Source: Paenibacillus oryzisoli (lineage in GTDB: Bacteria; Bacillota; Bacilli; Paenibacillales; NBRC-103111). Taken from it: a stretch of 64,000 bases of DNA. The position numbers and the translations under genes were made by a program. This document shows, piece by piece, positions 35,416 to 43,569 of the stretch (positions are counted from its first letter, which is position 1; each line of letters begins with the position of its first letter). The stretch covers positions 76,431 to 140,430 of the forward strand of contig NZ_LYPB01000088.1 of NCBI RefSeq assembly GCF_001653565.1. Reading direction: 5' to 3'. Below the pieces are notes generated by a model. It was given only the letters and a program-made list of their open reading frames with translations. It searched no databases and had not been told where the DNA came from.

Positions 35416-36321
35416 ATGCCTACTGAAGAGAAATTAATGTCATTAAAGAATGCTTCGATCATCTATCGAATGGAATCAGGAGAAGGGCGACGCGTATGGT
35501 CAGGTGTCTCGCTAGACATTCATAACGGTGAGTGGATTGCAGTTGTGGGACCCAATGGAAGCGGAAAAAGCACCCTTGCTAGCGTGCTGTTAGGTTTGAA
35601 CCCATTGTCGGAAGGGCAAGTCCAGCGTAGAGCGAACGATGTGACGCAGGCGACAAGAGGCGTGCTGCAATTGCCAGAGGCACAATTCATAGGAGAAACG
35701 ATTGCAGAGGAGCTAGATTTCTTACCGCAAGCGCAGCAACTAACGGCAGAGGAACGGGGGCATTGGTATGCCGAAGTATTGGCTGCTGTCGGCTTGTCAC
35801 TTTCACCGGAGCGTACTATAGCTACCTTGTCTGGGGGACAGAAACAATTGGTTAACCTTGCAGCTGCACTTGCAGCTCATCCAGAAATTCTGCTGTTGGA
35901 TGAACCGACGGCGATGCTGGATCCAGCTTCTCGCAAAGAAGTCAGGGAAGCTGTGCGTCAGGCCCATCAACGTGGAACGACGATTGTATGGATCACACAT
36001 CGTCTGGAAGAGGTGGCGGATGCGACGCGAGTGATCGGGTTTGGAGCGGGAAGGATTACCTTTGATGGGGAGCCGCGGAGGTTCTTTTATGGGGATGTTG
36101 GAGAGAGATCTGGGAAATTAGAGGGATTAGGGAAAAAATCTGAGAAATACGAGATATTAGAGGGATTAAAGGAATTCGAGAAATTTTCGCCTTGTGTGGA
36201 ACTTGGCTTTGATCCGCCTTTTGCGGTTCAAACGGCAATGCATCTGTTAGAACAGGGACTTCATTTAGATCCTCTACCACTGAACATGGAAGAGTTGGCG
36301 GAGGTGATCTCATGCCGATAG
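35416..36321 (+). CDS. ECF transporter ATPase (EcfA1/BioM-like)
   Basis: I prefer ATG 35416 behind AAAGGA; a GTG at 35395 and an ATG at 35437 are alternatives. The 301-residue protein has Walker A GPNGSGKST, signature LSGGQKQL, Walker B LLLDEPTAMLDP and the switch His in ITHRLEE, the ECF-specific features. Residues about 233-265 form a low-complexity charged insert (Gly/Glu/Lys/Leu-rich) absent from usual EcfA proteins, encoded by two imperfect DNA repeats near 36112-36178. It overlaps the next gene by 10 bases. With the fusion protein and BioY it should power biotin uptake. Confidence 0.92.
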   Translation: MPTEEKLMSLKNASIIYRMESGEGRRVWSGVSLDIHNGEWIAVVGPNGSGKSTLASVLLGLNPLSEGQVQRRANDVTQATRGVLQLPEAQFIGETIAEELDFLPQAQQLTAEERGHWYAEVLAAVGLSLSPERTIATLSGGQKQLVNLAAALAAHPEILLLDEPTAMLDPASRKEVREAVRQAHQRGTTIVWITHRLEEVADATRVIGFGAGRITFDGEPRRFFYGDVGERSGKLEGLGKKSEKYEILEGLKEFEKFSPCVELGFDPPFAVQTAMHLLEQGLHLDPLPLNMEELAEVISCR

Positions 36322-38009
36322 TTGTGAAGGAAGTCGGAGTAACCGTTGCCGATTCACCCGAGGTGACACTGCTTCGGGATATAAGCTTTACGTTGCAGGA
36401 AGGTTCCGTGACGTTGCTGATCGGTCATTCGGGCTCAGGAAAATCTACATTGTTGCAAGTGATGTCGGGTCTACTTAAACCTCAAACCGGAACGATTACA
36501 TTGGATGAGCAACCGATTTGGCTAAAGCCCATGAAGGCTGATCCTAAGCAATTGCTCCGCTTCGGCCTAACGTTTCAATTTCCTGAGCAGCAGCTGTTTG
36601 CAAGGAGCATAGGGCAAGAATTCGCTTATTCGCTCAGGCCGTATAAATTGGACAAAGAAGAGCGCGAGCGACGCATCCGCGAGGCGACTCATGCGCTCGA
36701 TCCCCGTGGCGTCTTCGCCATGGATCGTTCGCCCTTCGCGCTCAGCGGCGGTGAGCAGCGGCGGCTCGCACTGGCGACGACCTTCGCCACGGCCCCGGAT
36801 TGGCTCTTCATGGATGAGCCAACCGCCGGCCTCGAGGCGGCCGCCGTGCGCGAGCTGCTGCTCATGCTGCGCGAGCGCAGCGGTCGTGGCGGACTCGTCA
36901 TCGCCACGCACGATCTGGACACGTTCTTTCCGCTTGCGGAACGTGTCCTCGTTCTAGACCATGGCGAGCTCGTCTTCGACGGCTCGCCGCAACAGCTCTG
37001 CCGCGCGCCAGAGTTGCTGGCGCGCGCCGGGGTTGGCCTCCCGAGCTGCGCGGAGGCCTCGCAAGAGCTGGCGCGCGTGGGCATCGCCATCGCGCCGGAT
37101 CAGTTCACGCCGGCGGCTGCCGCGACGGCGATCTTGGCTGCACTGCGCGAAGCGAGCAGCGCTGGTGCGCCGGCGGCTGCGGCAGCGGCGCCGATAGAGG
37201 CCACACGACGCGAAGCGAGTGTGGCGGTAGAGGGGCAGCAGCTGGCGAAGCCGCTGCTGTCTGGGCATGAGCCACCCGCGCCGCAGGCGGGGTGGCTGGG
37301 GCTGGACCCACGCGCGAAGTGGCTGCTCTACCTACTGCTCGCCATCGGTACGATGGGGCAGCAGGGGTGGGGCAGCCTCGCGGTGGCCGCAGCGCTCGTC
37401 GGCTGCGCGTTCATCGGCCTCCCGCGCAGCGTGTTGCGCGGGATGAGGAAAATCGCGACGTCCTATGCGATTTTCCTGATCTTTTCCGTCGCGCTAGCAG
37501 GGATTGAACTTTCGCCGCTCGGCTACTCCGTCGACAATGGCTGGAGCACCACCTTCCTACTGGTACGCTTATTTGTTGTCTTGCTGGCAGGTTACTGGCT
37601 AGCGATGTCGACACCGTATGGTCAGCTCGTACAGGGTCTGAATTGGGCATTGAAATATTTGTACAGGGTGAAGCTGCCCGTGGCCTCGTTCTCCTTGGCG
37701 GTTTCGTTTGTTTTTCGCTTCATCCCGCTCATCATGCGGGAGTGGCAGCAATTCTCCGTCATTGTGCGAGCCCGAGGGAAAGCGTCTGTTCGCCCGGGGA
37801 GTGTCCGAGTGCGCGACATTCCCGCGCTGGTAGTGCCACTTTTACTAGGGATGTTCCACAAAGCGGAACAAATGACCGTTGCGATGGAAATGAAACAGGT
37901 CGACGGTACAACGTTGCTGCTCCGGAAGAACACGCTAGAGTGGAAGAGAGCGGACACGATCTTAGTGGTGGTTGCTCTACTTGCTTGGGGACTATTGCTA
38001 TTTACGTAG
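36312..38009 (+). CDS. EcfA2-EcfT fusion: ECF ATPase joined to transmembrane T component
   Basis: The 565-residue protein follows an ideal site (GGAGGTGATC). Residues 1-270 are an ATPase: GHSGSGKST, QFPEQQLF, LSGGEQRRLALATT, LFMDEPTAGLE, ATHDLD. Residues about 270-325 are an Ala/Pro-rich linker. Residues about 325-565 are EcfT: GWLGLDPRAKWLLYLLL, five or six helices and the coupling segment VIVRARGKASVRPGSVRV. The second Ala-Arg-Gly coupling motif of normal EcfT is not recognisable (AMEMKQVDG). Separate genes for these subunits are the rule. The region about 36.7-37.3 kb is very GC-rich (70% in the line 36781-36840), unlike its surroundings. Confidence 0.92.
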   Translation: MPIVVKEVGVTVADSPEVTLLRDISFTLQEGSVTLLIGHSGSGKSTLLQVMSGLLKPQTGTITLDEQPIWLKPMKADPKQLLRFGLTFQFPEQQLFARSIGQEFAYSLRPYKLDKEERERRIREATHALDPRGVFAMDRSPFALSGGEQRRLALATTFATAPDWLFMDEPTAGLEAAAVRELLLMLRERSGRGGLVIATHDLDTFFPLAERVLVLDHGELVFDGSPQQLCRAPELLARAGVGLPSCAEASQELARVGIAIAPDQFTPAAAATAILAALREASSAGAPAAAAAAPIEATRREASVAVEGQQLAKPLLSGHEPPAPQAGWLGLDPRAKWLLYLLLAIGTMGQQGWGSLAVAAALVGCAFIGLPRSVLRGMRKIATSYAIFLIFSVALAGIELSPLGYSVDNGWSTTFLLVRLFVVLLAGYWLAMSTPYGQLVQGLNWALKYLYRVKLPVASFSLAVSFVFRFIPLIMREWQQFSVIVRARGKASVRPGSVRVRDIPALVVPLLLGMFHKAEQMTVAMEMKQVDGTTLLLRKNTLEWKRADTILVVVALLAWGLLLFT

Positions 38010-38035
38010 CCGTATCAGTTGCACATAAATAGTAT

Positions 38036-38119
38036 CCCACCCATTATCCAAATCTAGGAATATTTCTCTCCATTACTGCTTACAAATAGAGTAATAGAAT
38101 ATTCCAGAGAAATGGGTGG
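38036..38119 (+). promoter_or_regulatory. Structured leader with sequestered ribosome binding site
   Basis: Three nested perfect inverted repeats are visible: CCACCCATT (38037) with AATGGGTGG (38111), GGAATATT (38057) with AATATTCC (38098), and ATTACT (38072) with AGTAAT (38090). The outer right arm contains the GGGTGG that must serve as ribosome binding site for the ATG at 38126. ATTTCTCT (38062) can instead pair with AGAGAAAT (38106), giving an exclusive alternative. It matches no riboswitch class I know; a DNA operator is the alternative reading. Confidence 0.6.
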
Positions 38120-38125
38120 TTTACT

Positions 38126-39202
38126 ATGAACGTCCGTAGGAAGTGGCTCTTATTTTATACATTACTAGCGGGGGTGTTTACACTTCTTTTGCTCTTAGTT
38201 ATCAGTGGTGTTAATTTTTCGACAGCTCCCATTCTCATAGAAGTACAAGCCGAGGAATCGATTCAATCTCCTGTGTCTGACCTCGTATCTAAGCCTATGT
38301 CTGTGTCTATACCTGGGTTCGTGTCTGACCTTGAACCTGTGTCTACGTCTATACCCGAGCCTGCCCCTGTAACTGTATCTGTTCCTGATCCGATGCCTCA
38401 GACTTTGCCTACACCCGTAGAGTTTTCCTCCCTACCACTGGACAAGCCTGAGCAGCCACCCCCACCTCAGACAACATCCGTTACAGTAGACACCTACATG
38501 CCCAATGGGGCTGCCACACCTTTTGCCTCGTCCAAAGTCAGCATTCCCGTCCTCAACTATCATAGTGTCACTATTGATCCAGGAAATGTAGTCGTTATTT
38601 CTCCAGCCAAGCTGGAGGCACAGATGAAATATCTGCATGACCAGGGGTACACGCCTATTTCTCTCGACACATTCATTAAACTAATTGAAAAGAAAAGCGG
38701 GATCGTGGCGCCAAATAAGCCTGTACTGCTCACCTTTGATGATGGGTATGTGGATAATGTGGAGGAGGCGATGCCGATTCTGGCCAAATACAATTTCCCT
38801 GCCACACTTTTCATGTCACCAGGCATGGTCGAGGACCCCAGTTATTTGAGTTGGGAAGGGGCTAAGCAGCTCCAACAAGCAGGCTGGGATATCCAACCGC
38901 ATGGCATGACACATCCTCATCTACCTAAGCTATCATCGGAAGAACAAGCGTATCAGATTACAGAAGCTAGAAAGTTAATTGAGGAGCAGTTAGGCACACA
39001 AGCAGACGTTTTTTGCTTTCCTTACGGGGAATATAATCAAACAACGTTGAAGCTCTTAAAAGCTCATGGCTTTCGCTATGCGTTTACGATTGAGCAAGGC
39101 TACACAACGAATCAACAGTCTCCTTACTTGCTGAAAAGGTTGTTTATTAACGGGGAAGAAAGCCTGAAGGCTTTCATAAACAAGCTCCACAAAGCCAATT
39201 AG
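38126..39202 (+). CDS. Membrane-anchored polysaccharide deacetylase
   Basis: The 358-residue protein has an N-terminal membrane anchor (about residues 7-30), a Pro/Val/Ser-rich stalk with repeated SVSIP / VSTSIPEP / VSVPDP units (to about 120), and a NodB domain: VPVLNYHSVTIDPG-like start, LTFDDGYVDN with the catalytic and metal-binding Asp pair, HGMTHPHLPKL with the metal His residues and FCFPYGEYNQ. It likely removes acetyl groups from peptidoglycan or another extracellular polysaccharide. Its ribosome binding site lies inside the strong inverted repeat described at 38036-38119. A terminator follows. Confidence 0.88.
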   Translation: MNVRRKWLLFYTLLAGVFTLLLLLVISGVNFSTAPILIEVQAEESIQSPVSDLVSKPMSVSIPGFVSDLEPVSTSIPEPAPVTVSVPDPMPQTLPTPVEFSSLPLDKPEQPPPPQTTSVTVDTYMPNGAATPFASSKVSIPVLNYHSVTIDPGNVVVISPAKLEAQMKYLHDQGYTPISLDTFIKLIEKKSGIVAPNKPVLLTFDDGYVDNVEEAMPILAKYNFPATLFMSPGMVEDPSYLSWEGAKQLQQAGWDIQPHGMTHPHLPKLSSEEQAYQITEARKLIEEQLGTQADVFCFPYGEYNQTTLKLLKAHGFRYAFTIEQGYTTNQQSPYLLKRLFINGEESLKAFINKLHKAN

Positions 39203-39236
39203 GGAGCCGTTTTCTTGTCCCTTCATCAGAAAACAT

Positions 39237-39289
39237 AAAAAGAGCTAGCACATTTGAGCTGGATTCCAGTTCAGGAAGCTAGCTTCTTG
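39237..39289 (+). terminator. Terminator after the deacetylase gene
   Basis: AAGAGCTAGC pairs with GCTAGCTTCTT around an inner TGAGCTGG/CCAGTTCA hairpin. Confidence 0.75.
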
Positions 39290-39425
39290 ATATTTGATAC
39301 TTAAAAGAAGAATGTTTGGACTTGTTAGTTAAAATGACCTAAAAATTAAAATTAGTATAGTGACAAAAAGACTATATATGTTAATATTGACAGGAAAATA
39401 TTACTATAAAGGGTGGTAGTTTTCC

Positions 39426-41996
39426 TTGAAAGTATTTGAGTATATAAATAAGCAAGTATACGAAAATCTGGAACAAGTTCTGCAAAAACTGGATGACAGA
39501 CTAGATTTAAAGCTATATGCTTTCCTATTGGATGAGAATCAAGAATGTATTCAAACAGTTCGAGTTAAAAGTGTTTTAAGTGATCTTCAAGGTCAAGAAA
39601 CGGATGTTATCCAAGAAGAGCTAAGTGGCCCAGAGGAAGTTTTTAGAAAGATTGGCTTAGCCCACAAAGACCCGGGTACAAACTTAAAAGATTTCCTTAT
39701 TCGTCTTGACACAAATAGCTTCAAAACCAGTTTGTGTCCAGTAGTAGTACTAGCTGAGTCAAATATCAGTGAGAATGGGGTTGCGATTGAAAGTAGTGAG
39801 GAGCAACCACTTAGACAAGAGTCAAATGAATGGAACATTTTCTACTCCAACAGTTTTGAGCTTGAAATAGATGCTGGACACTGTACCCTTAAATACATAT
39901 TGTTGATTGAATATACAGATTCGGTTACGCGAAGTATTTTTCTTGAGAGGCCACAGCTATCTTTTCTTAGAATGATCTTGGATTATTATTTCAAGGATTA
40001 TTATAAGGTATCGGGTGATAAGGAATTATTATTTGTTAATGAAGATAACAAAGTTGAAATTAAGTACAAAGAGAATAGCAGTCAGTTCCTCCAAAGGATG
40101 GCACGCTTATTTTTTGGGAAAACACAGGACTTTATTGTAAACGGTTTCGATTTAATCGATGTCTCAAGAGCAGATATTGAATTGACAGAGACGGAAAGAA
40201 ATCAATATTACATTAATAACTTGCTTGAGAAGATTGATGGAATTTCTACAAGGACGTATGAAGGTGAGATTCCGTTTGGTTGTATGCTTCTTCTCAATAC
40301 TAGTATGCTCGAAGATAGCAAGCTTGTTAAATATTCAATCAGGTTTCAAAATCATCAGCCTATTTACTTAGAAGATGCTCGGCGAATTAGAAAATTGCTT
40401 GAACTTACAAACAAAGAGAAAGATCTGTACTTGATTGCTGATGATAAAGCCATCTATGGTGTGGGTGAAATAGATTGGGGCCAACTAGGGGACAATCTGC
40501 TGTTCAAAGTGGAGTTTAAAGGGCTATCCAGATATGATCTTCTGCTTGTTACAACGGAGAAAAAGGAAAATACGGATGCTCATGTAGTTGTAGAAGATGA
40601 ATCTAAAATATTTAAAATGACCATGAATTTAGAAATTGTATCTCATAAATTAACAAGTATTTCTTTTAAACAGCCGGGTATTGGTTCTGGGGGCTTTACG
40701 CATGAGCTTTTTGAACGCACAATGAAAGCGCAGTTTAAGGAAGTTGTTCCTCCCATTACACATGAAGGAATTCAGAAGCTCCGGCTTATCATTCAGAAGG
40801 CGACTGAGCAGCAAAATGGAACGATGGTTGTAATTACAGACCCCGTAACTGCTGACAGTGAATTGAAGAAACTGCGAAAACAGTCCACTCCGATCCTGCC
40901 TACTGATATTAGCCCCGCATTCATAAAGCATCTCACTTCCATTGACGGAGCGATATATTTTGACACAGAGGGAGATTGTCACGCTATTGGTGTGATTTTG
41001 GATGGACTGGCGCAGCAGCATCTTGGAGACGCAAGTCGAGGGGCCAGGTTTCATTCGGCACACCGTTATCTTGAGAAGTTAAAATCAGATACAAAAGGAT
41101 GCGTCATCGCCATTATCTCGGAGGACGGCATGATTAATCTGATTCCAGAACAGGTAAACGAAGCTATTGTACGCCAGGTGGTTAGAGCAATGATAAGCTA
41201 TATTAGAGAAAATGATGAACTCAGTGAAGAAACATTTCAAGATTATGAAAGACGTCTTAAAGAAGTTGAAACTGAAACCACTATAGACCATCATCATTAT
41301 TTTAAAGTAGCAGCAGCTTTTTTTGACAAAAAACACTATCTCAAAGCAGCATATTATTATGATAAAGGCTTGAAGGTATGTGGTCATTTTATTATCAAAT
41401 ATAATCGCGCTCTTGCACTTTCCTATTTTAGACAAGGAATGAGTGATGGAATTTCCAAGAGTAGTAAACTAGAATCTTTGAAAGCAGTTGTGGAACAAAT
41501 TGAAATCATATTTAATATGGCTGCAGACCATGAGATTAGCCATCATGATTATAATCGACGTGCCCTTGCCTTGTCGGGTATTGGGAGACTATCTGATAGT
41601 AAAACGAAGGAAATTAATTTTAACAAAGCCTTACTTGACTATACAAAATCAATAGAAATTAAAACTGTTAGTAAATATATTCTCTATCGAAATCGTGGGT
41701 ATTTACATCTAGAAATGGGGAGTTTTTACGAAGCTCTTGATGACTTGATATTTTCGGAATTAATTTTATCTGAAGAAGAGACTCTCATGTCGATAGAAAG
41801 ACTTATCAAACGTGATGTATCTTTATTTGTACACGCTCTTACCAGTTATTCGGAAAAAAAGAATGAGAAGCATGATAGCGAAAATCTCAAGAAGTTATTA
41901 GAGGAATACGGAGCTAAACTAGCCGAAGATCATCCCGAAGTAGCTGCTGCATTAGAGCAGCATGGTATGAATCAAAAGCAGCCAGAAGATGAATAA
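39426..41996 (+). CDS. DisA-like diadenylate cyclase (DAC) domain protein with N-terminal sensor-like region and C-terminal TPR repeats
   Basis: The 856-residue protein starts at TTG 39426, nine bases after GGGTGG. Residues 1-455 match no family I can name and may be a sensor. Residues about 460-590 are a DAC domain: NGTMVVITDP, then Asp507-Gly508-Ala509 in SIDGAIYFDTEGD, then GARFHSAHRYLE, then GCVIAIISEDGMINLIPE, which line up with DisA's DGA motif, GMRHRTAERV and GCLVIAISERRNVITLY at the same 32-33 residue spacing. RHR is replaced by Arg541-Phe-His. Residues about 615-790 hold TPR-like repeats (HYLKAAYYYDKGLKV, FYEALDDLIF). It is AT-rich (23% G+C in line 40021) and 14 bases upstream of the SAVED gene. 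It probably makes a cyclic nucleotide on sensing infection. Confidence 0.85.
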   Translation: MKVFEYINKQVYENLEQVLQKLDDRLDLKLYAFLLDENQECIQTVRVKSVLSDLQGQETDVIQEELSGPEEVFRKIGLAHKDPGTNLKDFLIRLDTNSFKTSLCPVVVLAESNISENGVAIESSEEQPLRQESNEWNIFYSNSFELEIDAGHCTLKYILLIEYTDSVTRSIFLERPQLSFLRMILDYYFKDYYKVSGDKELLFVNEDNKVEIKYKENSSQFLQRMARLFFGKTQDFIVNGFDLIDVSRADIELTETERNQYYINNLLEKIDGISTRTYEGEIPFGCMLLLNTSMLEDSKLVKYSIRFQNHQPIYLEDARRIRKLLELTNKEKDLYLIADDKAIYGVGEIDWGQLGDNLLFKVEFKGLSRYDLLLVTTEKKENTDAHVVVEDESKIFKMTMNLEIVSHKLTSISFKQPGIGSGGFTHELFERTMKAQFKEVVPPITHEGIQKLRLIIQKATEQQNGTMVVITDPVTADSELKKLRKQSTPILPTDISPAFIKHLTSIDGAIYFDTEGDCHAIGVILDGLAQQHLGDASRGARFHSAHRYLEKLKSDTKGCVIAIISEDGMINLIPEQVNEAIVRQVVRAMISYIRENDELSEETFQDYERRLKEVETETTIDHHHYFKVAAAFFDKKHYLKAAYYYDKGLKVCGHFIIKYNRALALSYFRQGMSDGISKSSKLESLKAVVEQIEIIFNMAADHEISHHDYNRRALALSGIGRLSDSKTKEINFNKALLDYTKSIEIKTVSKYILYRNRGYLHLEMGSFYEALDDLIFSELILSEEETLMSIERLIKRDVSLFVHALTSYSEKKNEKHDSENLKKLLEEYGAKLAEDHPEVAAALEQHGMNQKQPEDE

Positions 41997-42010
41997 TTGG
42001 GGAGAAACAA

Positions 42011-43501
42011 ATGAGTATAAAGAAAGCACAACTCCTAAAAGTAGGAACTGGGTTTCCAGGGTGTCAATTAGCAGTAATCTTTCTACATGGTATAGGAGGG
42101 GAGCTTTACGACACTTGGCGAAAAGATTCCTACTCACAAACACTTATTGAAATGCTGGATCAAGATCCACTATTAAGAGATGCGGAATTTTACAGTTATG
42201 GCTACCGTACTGGTTTGAAGCCTTGGCAATATGATTTCACGACGGTGGCAGAATTATTGCACTCGGATATTCAGGTCAATTTGCCCGGGAAGGATATAGT
42301 ATTCGTGGCGCACAGTATGGGCGGGTTAGTGGTACAGCAGTATATCGTGAACCGCTATGAAACATTTGACAGTAGTAATCTGAAAAGTGTAAAAGGCGTT
42401 GTTTACTTATCTGTTCCTTTTTATGGATCCGGATTGGTTGAGTTATTTCCAAAGTTGTTGGCTAATAAGCAGATAAAATCGTTACGCAGGAAAAATCCAC
42501 AACTGGCTTTACTTGAGGGGAACTGGAACAAGTATGCATATAGAGGCGGAGTGGAGGCTTTGCCAGAAAATTTGAAACATAATATTTCACAGATTGCCTT
42601 GCGCGGGGAGCGTGATCGGGTAGTAGCGAGTGCCTCTTCCACTCCCTTATATTTAGGAGCAGAAGTCATTGCTGTCGATGAAGGACATTCGAGTATATGT
42701 AAGGTTGATAGCAGTAGTACAGTTTATAAAACAATTCGTGATTTCTTGCACAAGCATTTGGAACCTATATCTACAAATTCTAAAGCAATGATTTTTCATA
42801 TACATGGGTATGACCAGCAACAATATGAAGTGCAACCCCAGATTGAATTGAATTGGACTGAATATTTTGACGTATATGCATCTCCCAGGAGGCTGCCGTC
42901 AATATCTGAGTGGAGTATTATGGCAAAGGCATTAGGAGACGCAGCTGATATCTGGTCACAGAATCGAGCTGTGAGACGATGTGTTCGGGTATATGCTAGT
43001 CTTAGTTTGCCCGGAGGAATTCTCATCGGGAGCAGATTTTCTCAAGCAAGAGGGGCTGTACTTGAAGTAGCGCAAGGTGAAGGGATATGGTCTTCATTGA
43101 GACATGATCCTTCATTTGAAGTGAATGTAAAACAAGGTTTTGGTAATAATTCAAACAGTAAACGTGCTATCGTTGTGCTTAGTGTCTCTAACGATATTGA
43201 GAAGACAGTTATCTCTCATTTGAAACAAAGTGATATTCAGTACGAGATTTTAATTAATTTGACACCTCAGCTAGGGGCTGGTCAGCGAAGTATAAGTGGT
43301 GCAGAACAGGCAGTTTCGTATGCAATTGCAGTTAAAGCTGCTGTGGATAGACTAAAACAACAGGGTATTGATAAAGTTGATTTATACCTAAATTGTCCAT
43401 TTGGTGTAGCTGTCTTTGTAGGACATTATTTGACCGCTGCTGGTCCCATACAAGTATTTGATTTCATGAATCCTGGGTACGTTCCAGCATGTGCTTTGTA
43501 A
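42011..43501 (+). CDS. Alpha/beta-hydrolase fused to a SAVED cyclic-nucleotide sensor domain
   Basis: The 496-residue protein starts behind GGGGAGAAAC. Residues 15-245 are a PGAP1/lipase-like alpha/beta-hydrolase: FLHGIGGELYDTW, nucleophile Ser102 in VAHSMGGLVVQQ, probable Asp202 in GERDRVV and His226 in DEGHSSI. Residues about 255-496 look like a SAVED domain: SLSLPGGILIGSRF earlier, and at the end DLYLNCPFGVAVFVGHYLTA, then GPIQVFDF and YVPAC, the signature of SAVED. In CBASS, SAVED domains bind cyclic oligonucleotides and switch on a fused killer enzyme. Here a lipase or esterase would be the effector, possibly attacking membrane lipids. There is no signal peptide. The partner is the DAC gene immediately upstream. 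Confidence 0.87.
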   Translation: MSIKKAQLLKVGTGFPGCQLAVIFLHGIGGELYDTWRKDSYSQTLIEMLDQDPLLRDAEFYSYGYRTGLKPWQYDFTTVAELLHSDIQVNLPGKDIVFVAHSMGGLVVQQYIVNRYETFDSSNLKSVKGVVYLSVPFYGSGLVELFPKLLANKQIKSLRRKNPQLALLEGNWNKYAYRGGVEALPENLKHNISQIALRGERDRVVASASSTPLYLGAEVIAVDEGHSSICKVDSSSTVYKTIRDFLHKHLEPISTNSKAMIFHIHGYDQQQYEVQPQIELNWTEYFDVYASPRRLPSISEWSIMAKALGDAADIWSQNRAVRRCVRVYASLSLPGGILIGSRFSQARGAVLEVAQGEGIWSSLRHDPSFEVNVKQGFGNNSNSKRAIVVLSVSNDIEKTVISHLKQSDIQYEILINLTPQLGAGQRSISGAEQAVSYAIAVKAAVDRLKQQGIDKVDLYLNCPFGVAVFVGHYLTAAGPIQVFDFMNPGYVPACAL

Positions 43502-43569
43502 TAAAGGGAACTAGTCACAACGCACTTTTCTTACTACTGTCTTAGTAGCATCTAGATATTATTGACCCG

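Noticed and set aside
36561-37311. Several overlapping long frames on both strands in the ECF fusion gene
   Set aside because: High G+C lowers stop frequency here; the products are Arg/Ser/Pro-rich and lack start signals, while the ATPase frame has all motifs.
39426-41996. Housekeeping DisA DNA-integrity scanner
   Set aside because: The DAC domain lies in the middle, DisA's helix-hairpin-helix DNA-binding part is missing, TPR repeats follow and the partner is a SAVED protein.
42011-43501. Ordinary lipase gene
   Set aside because: The C-terminal 240 residues have the SAVED ending (DLYLNCPFGVAVFVGHYL, then YVPAC), which plain lipases do not have.
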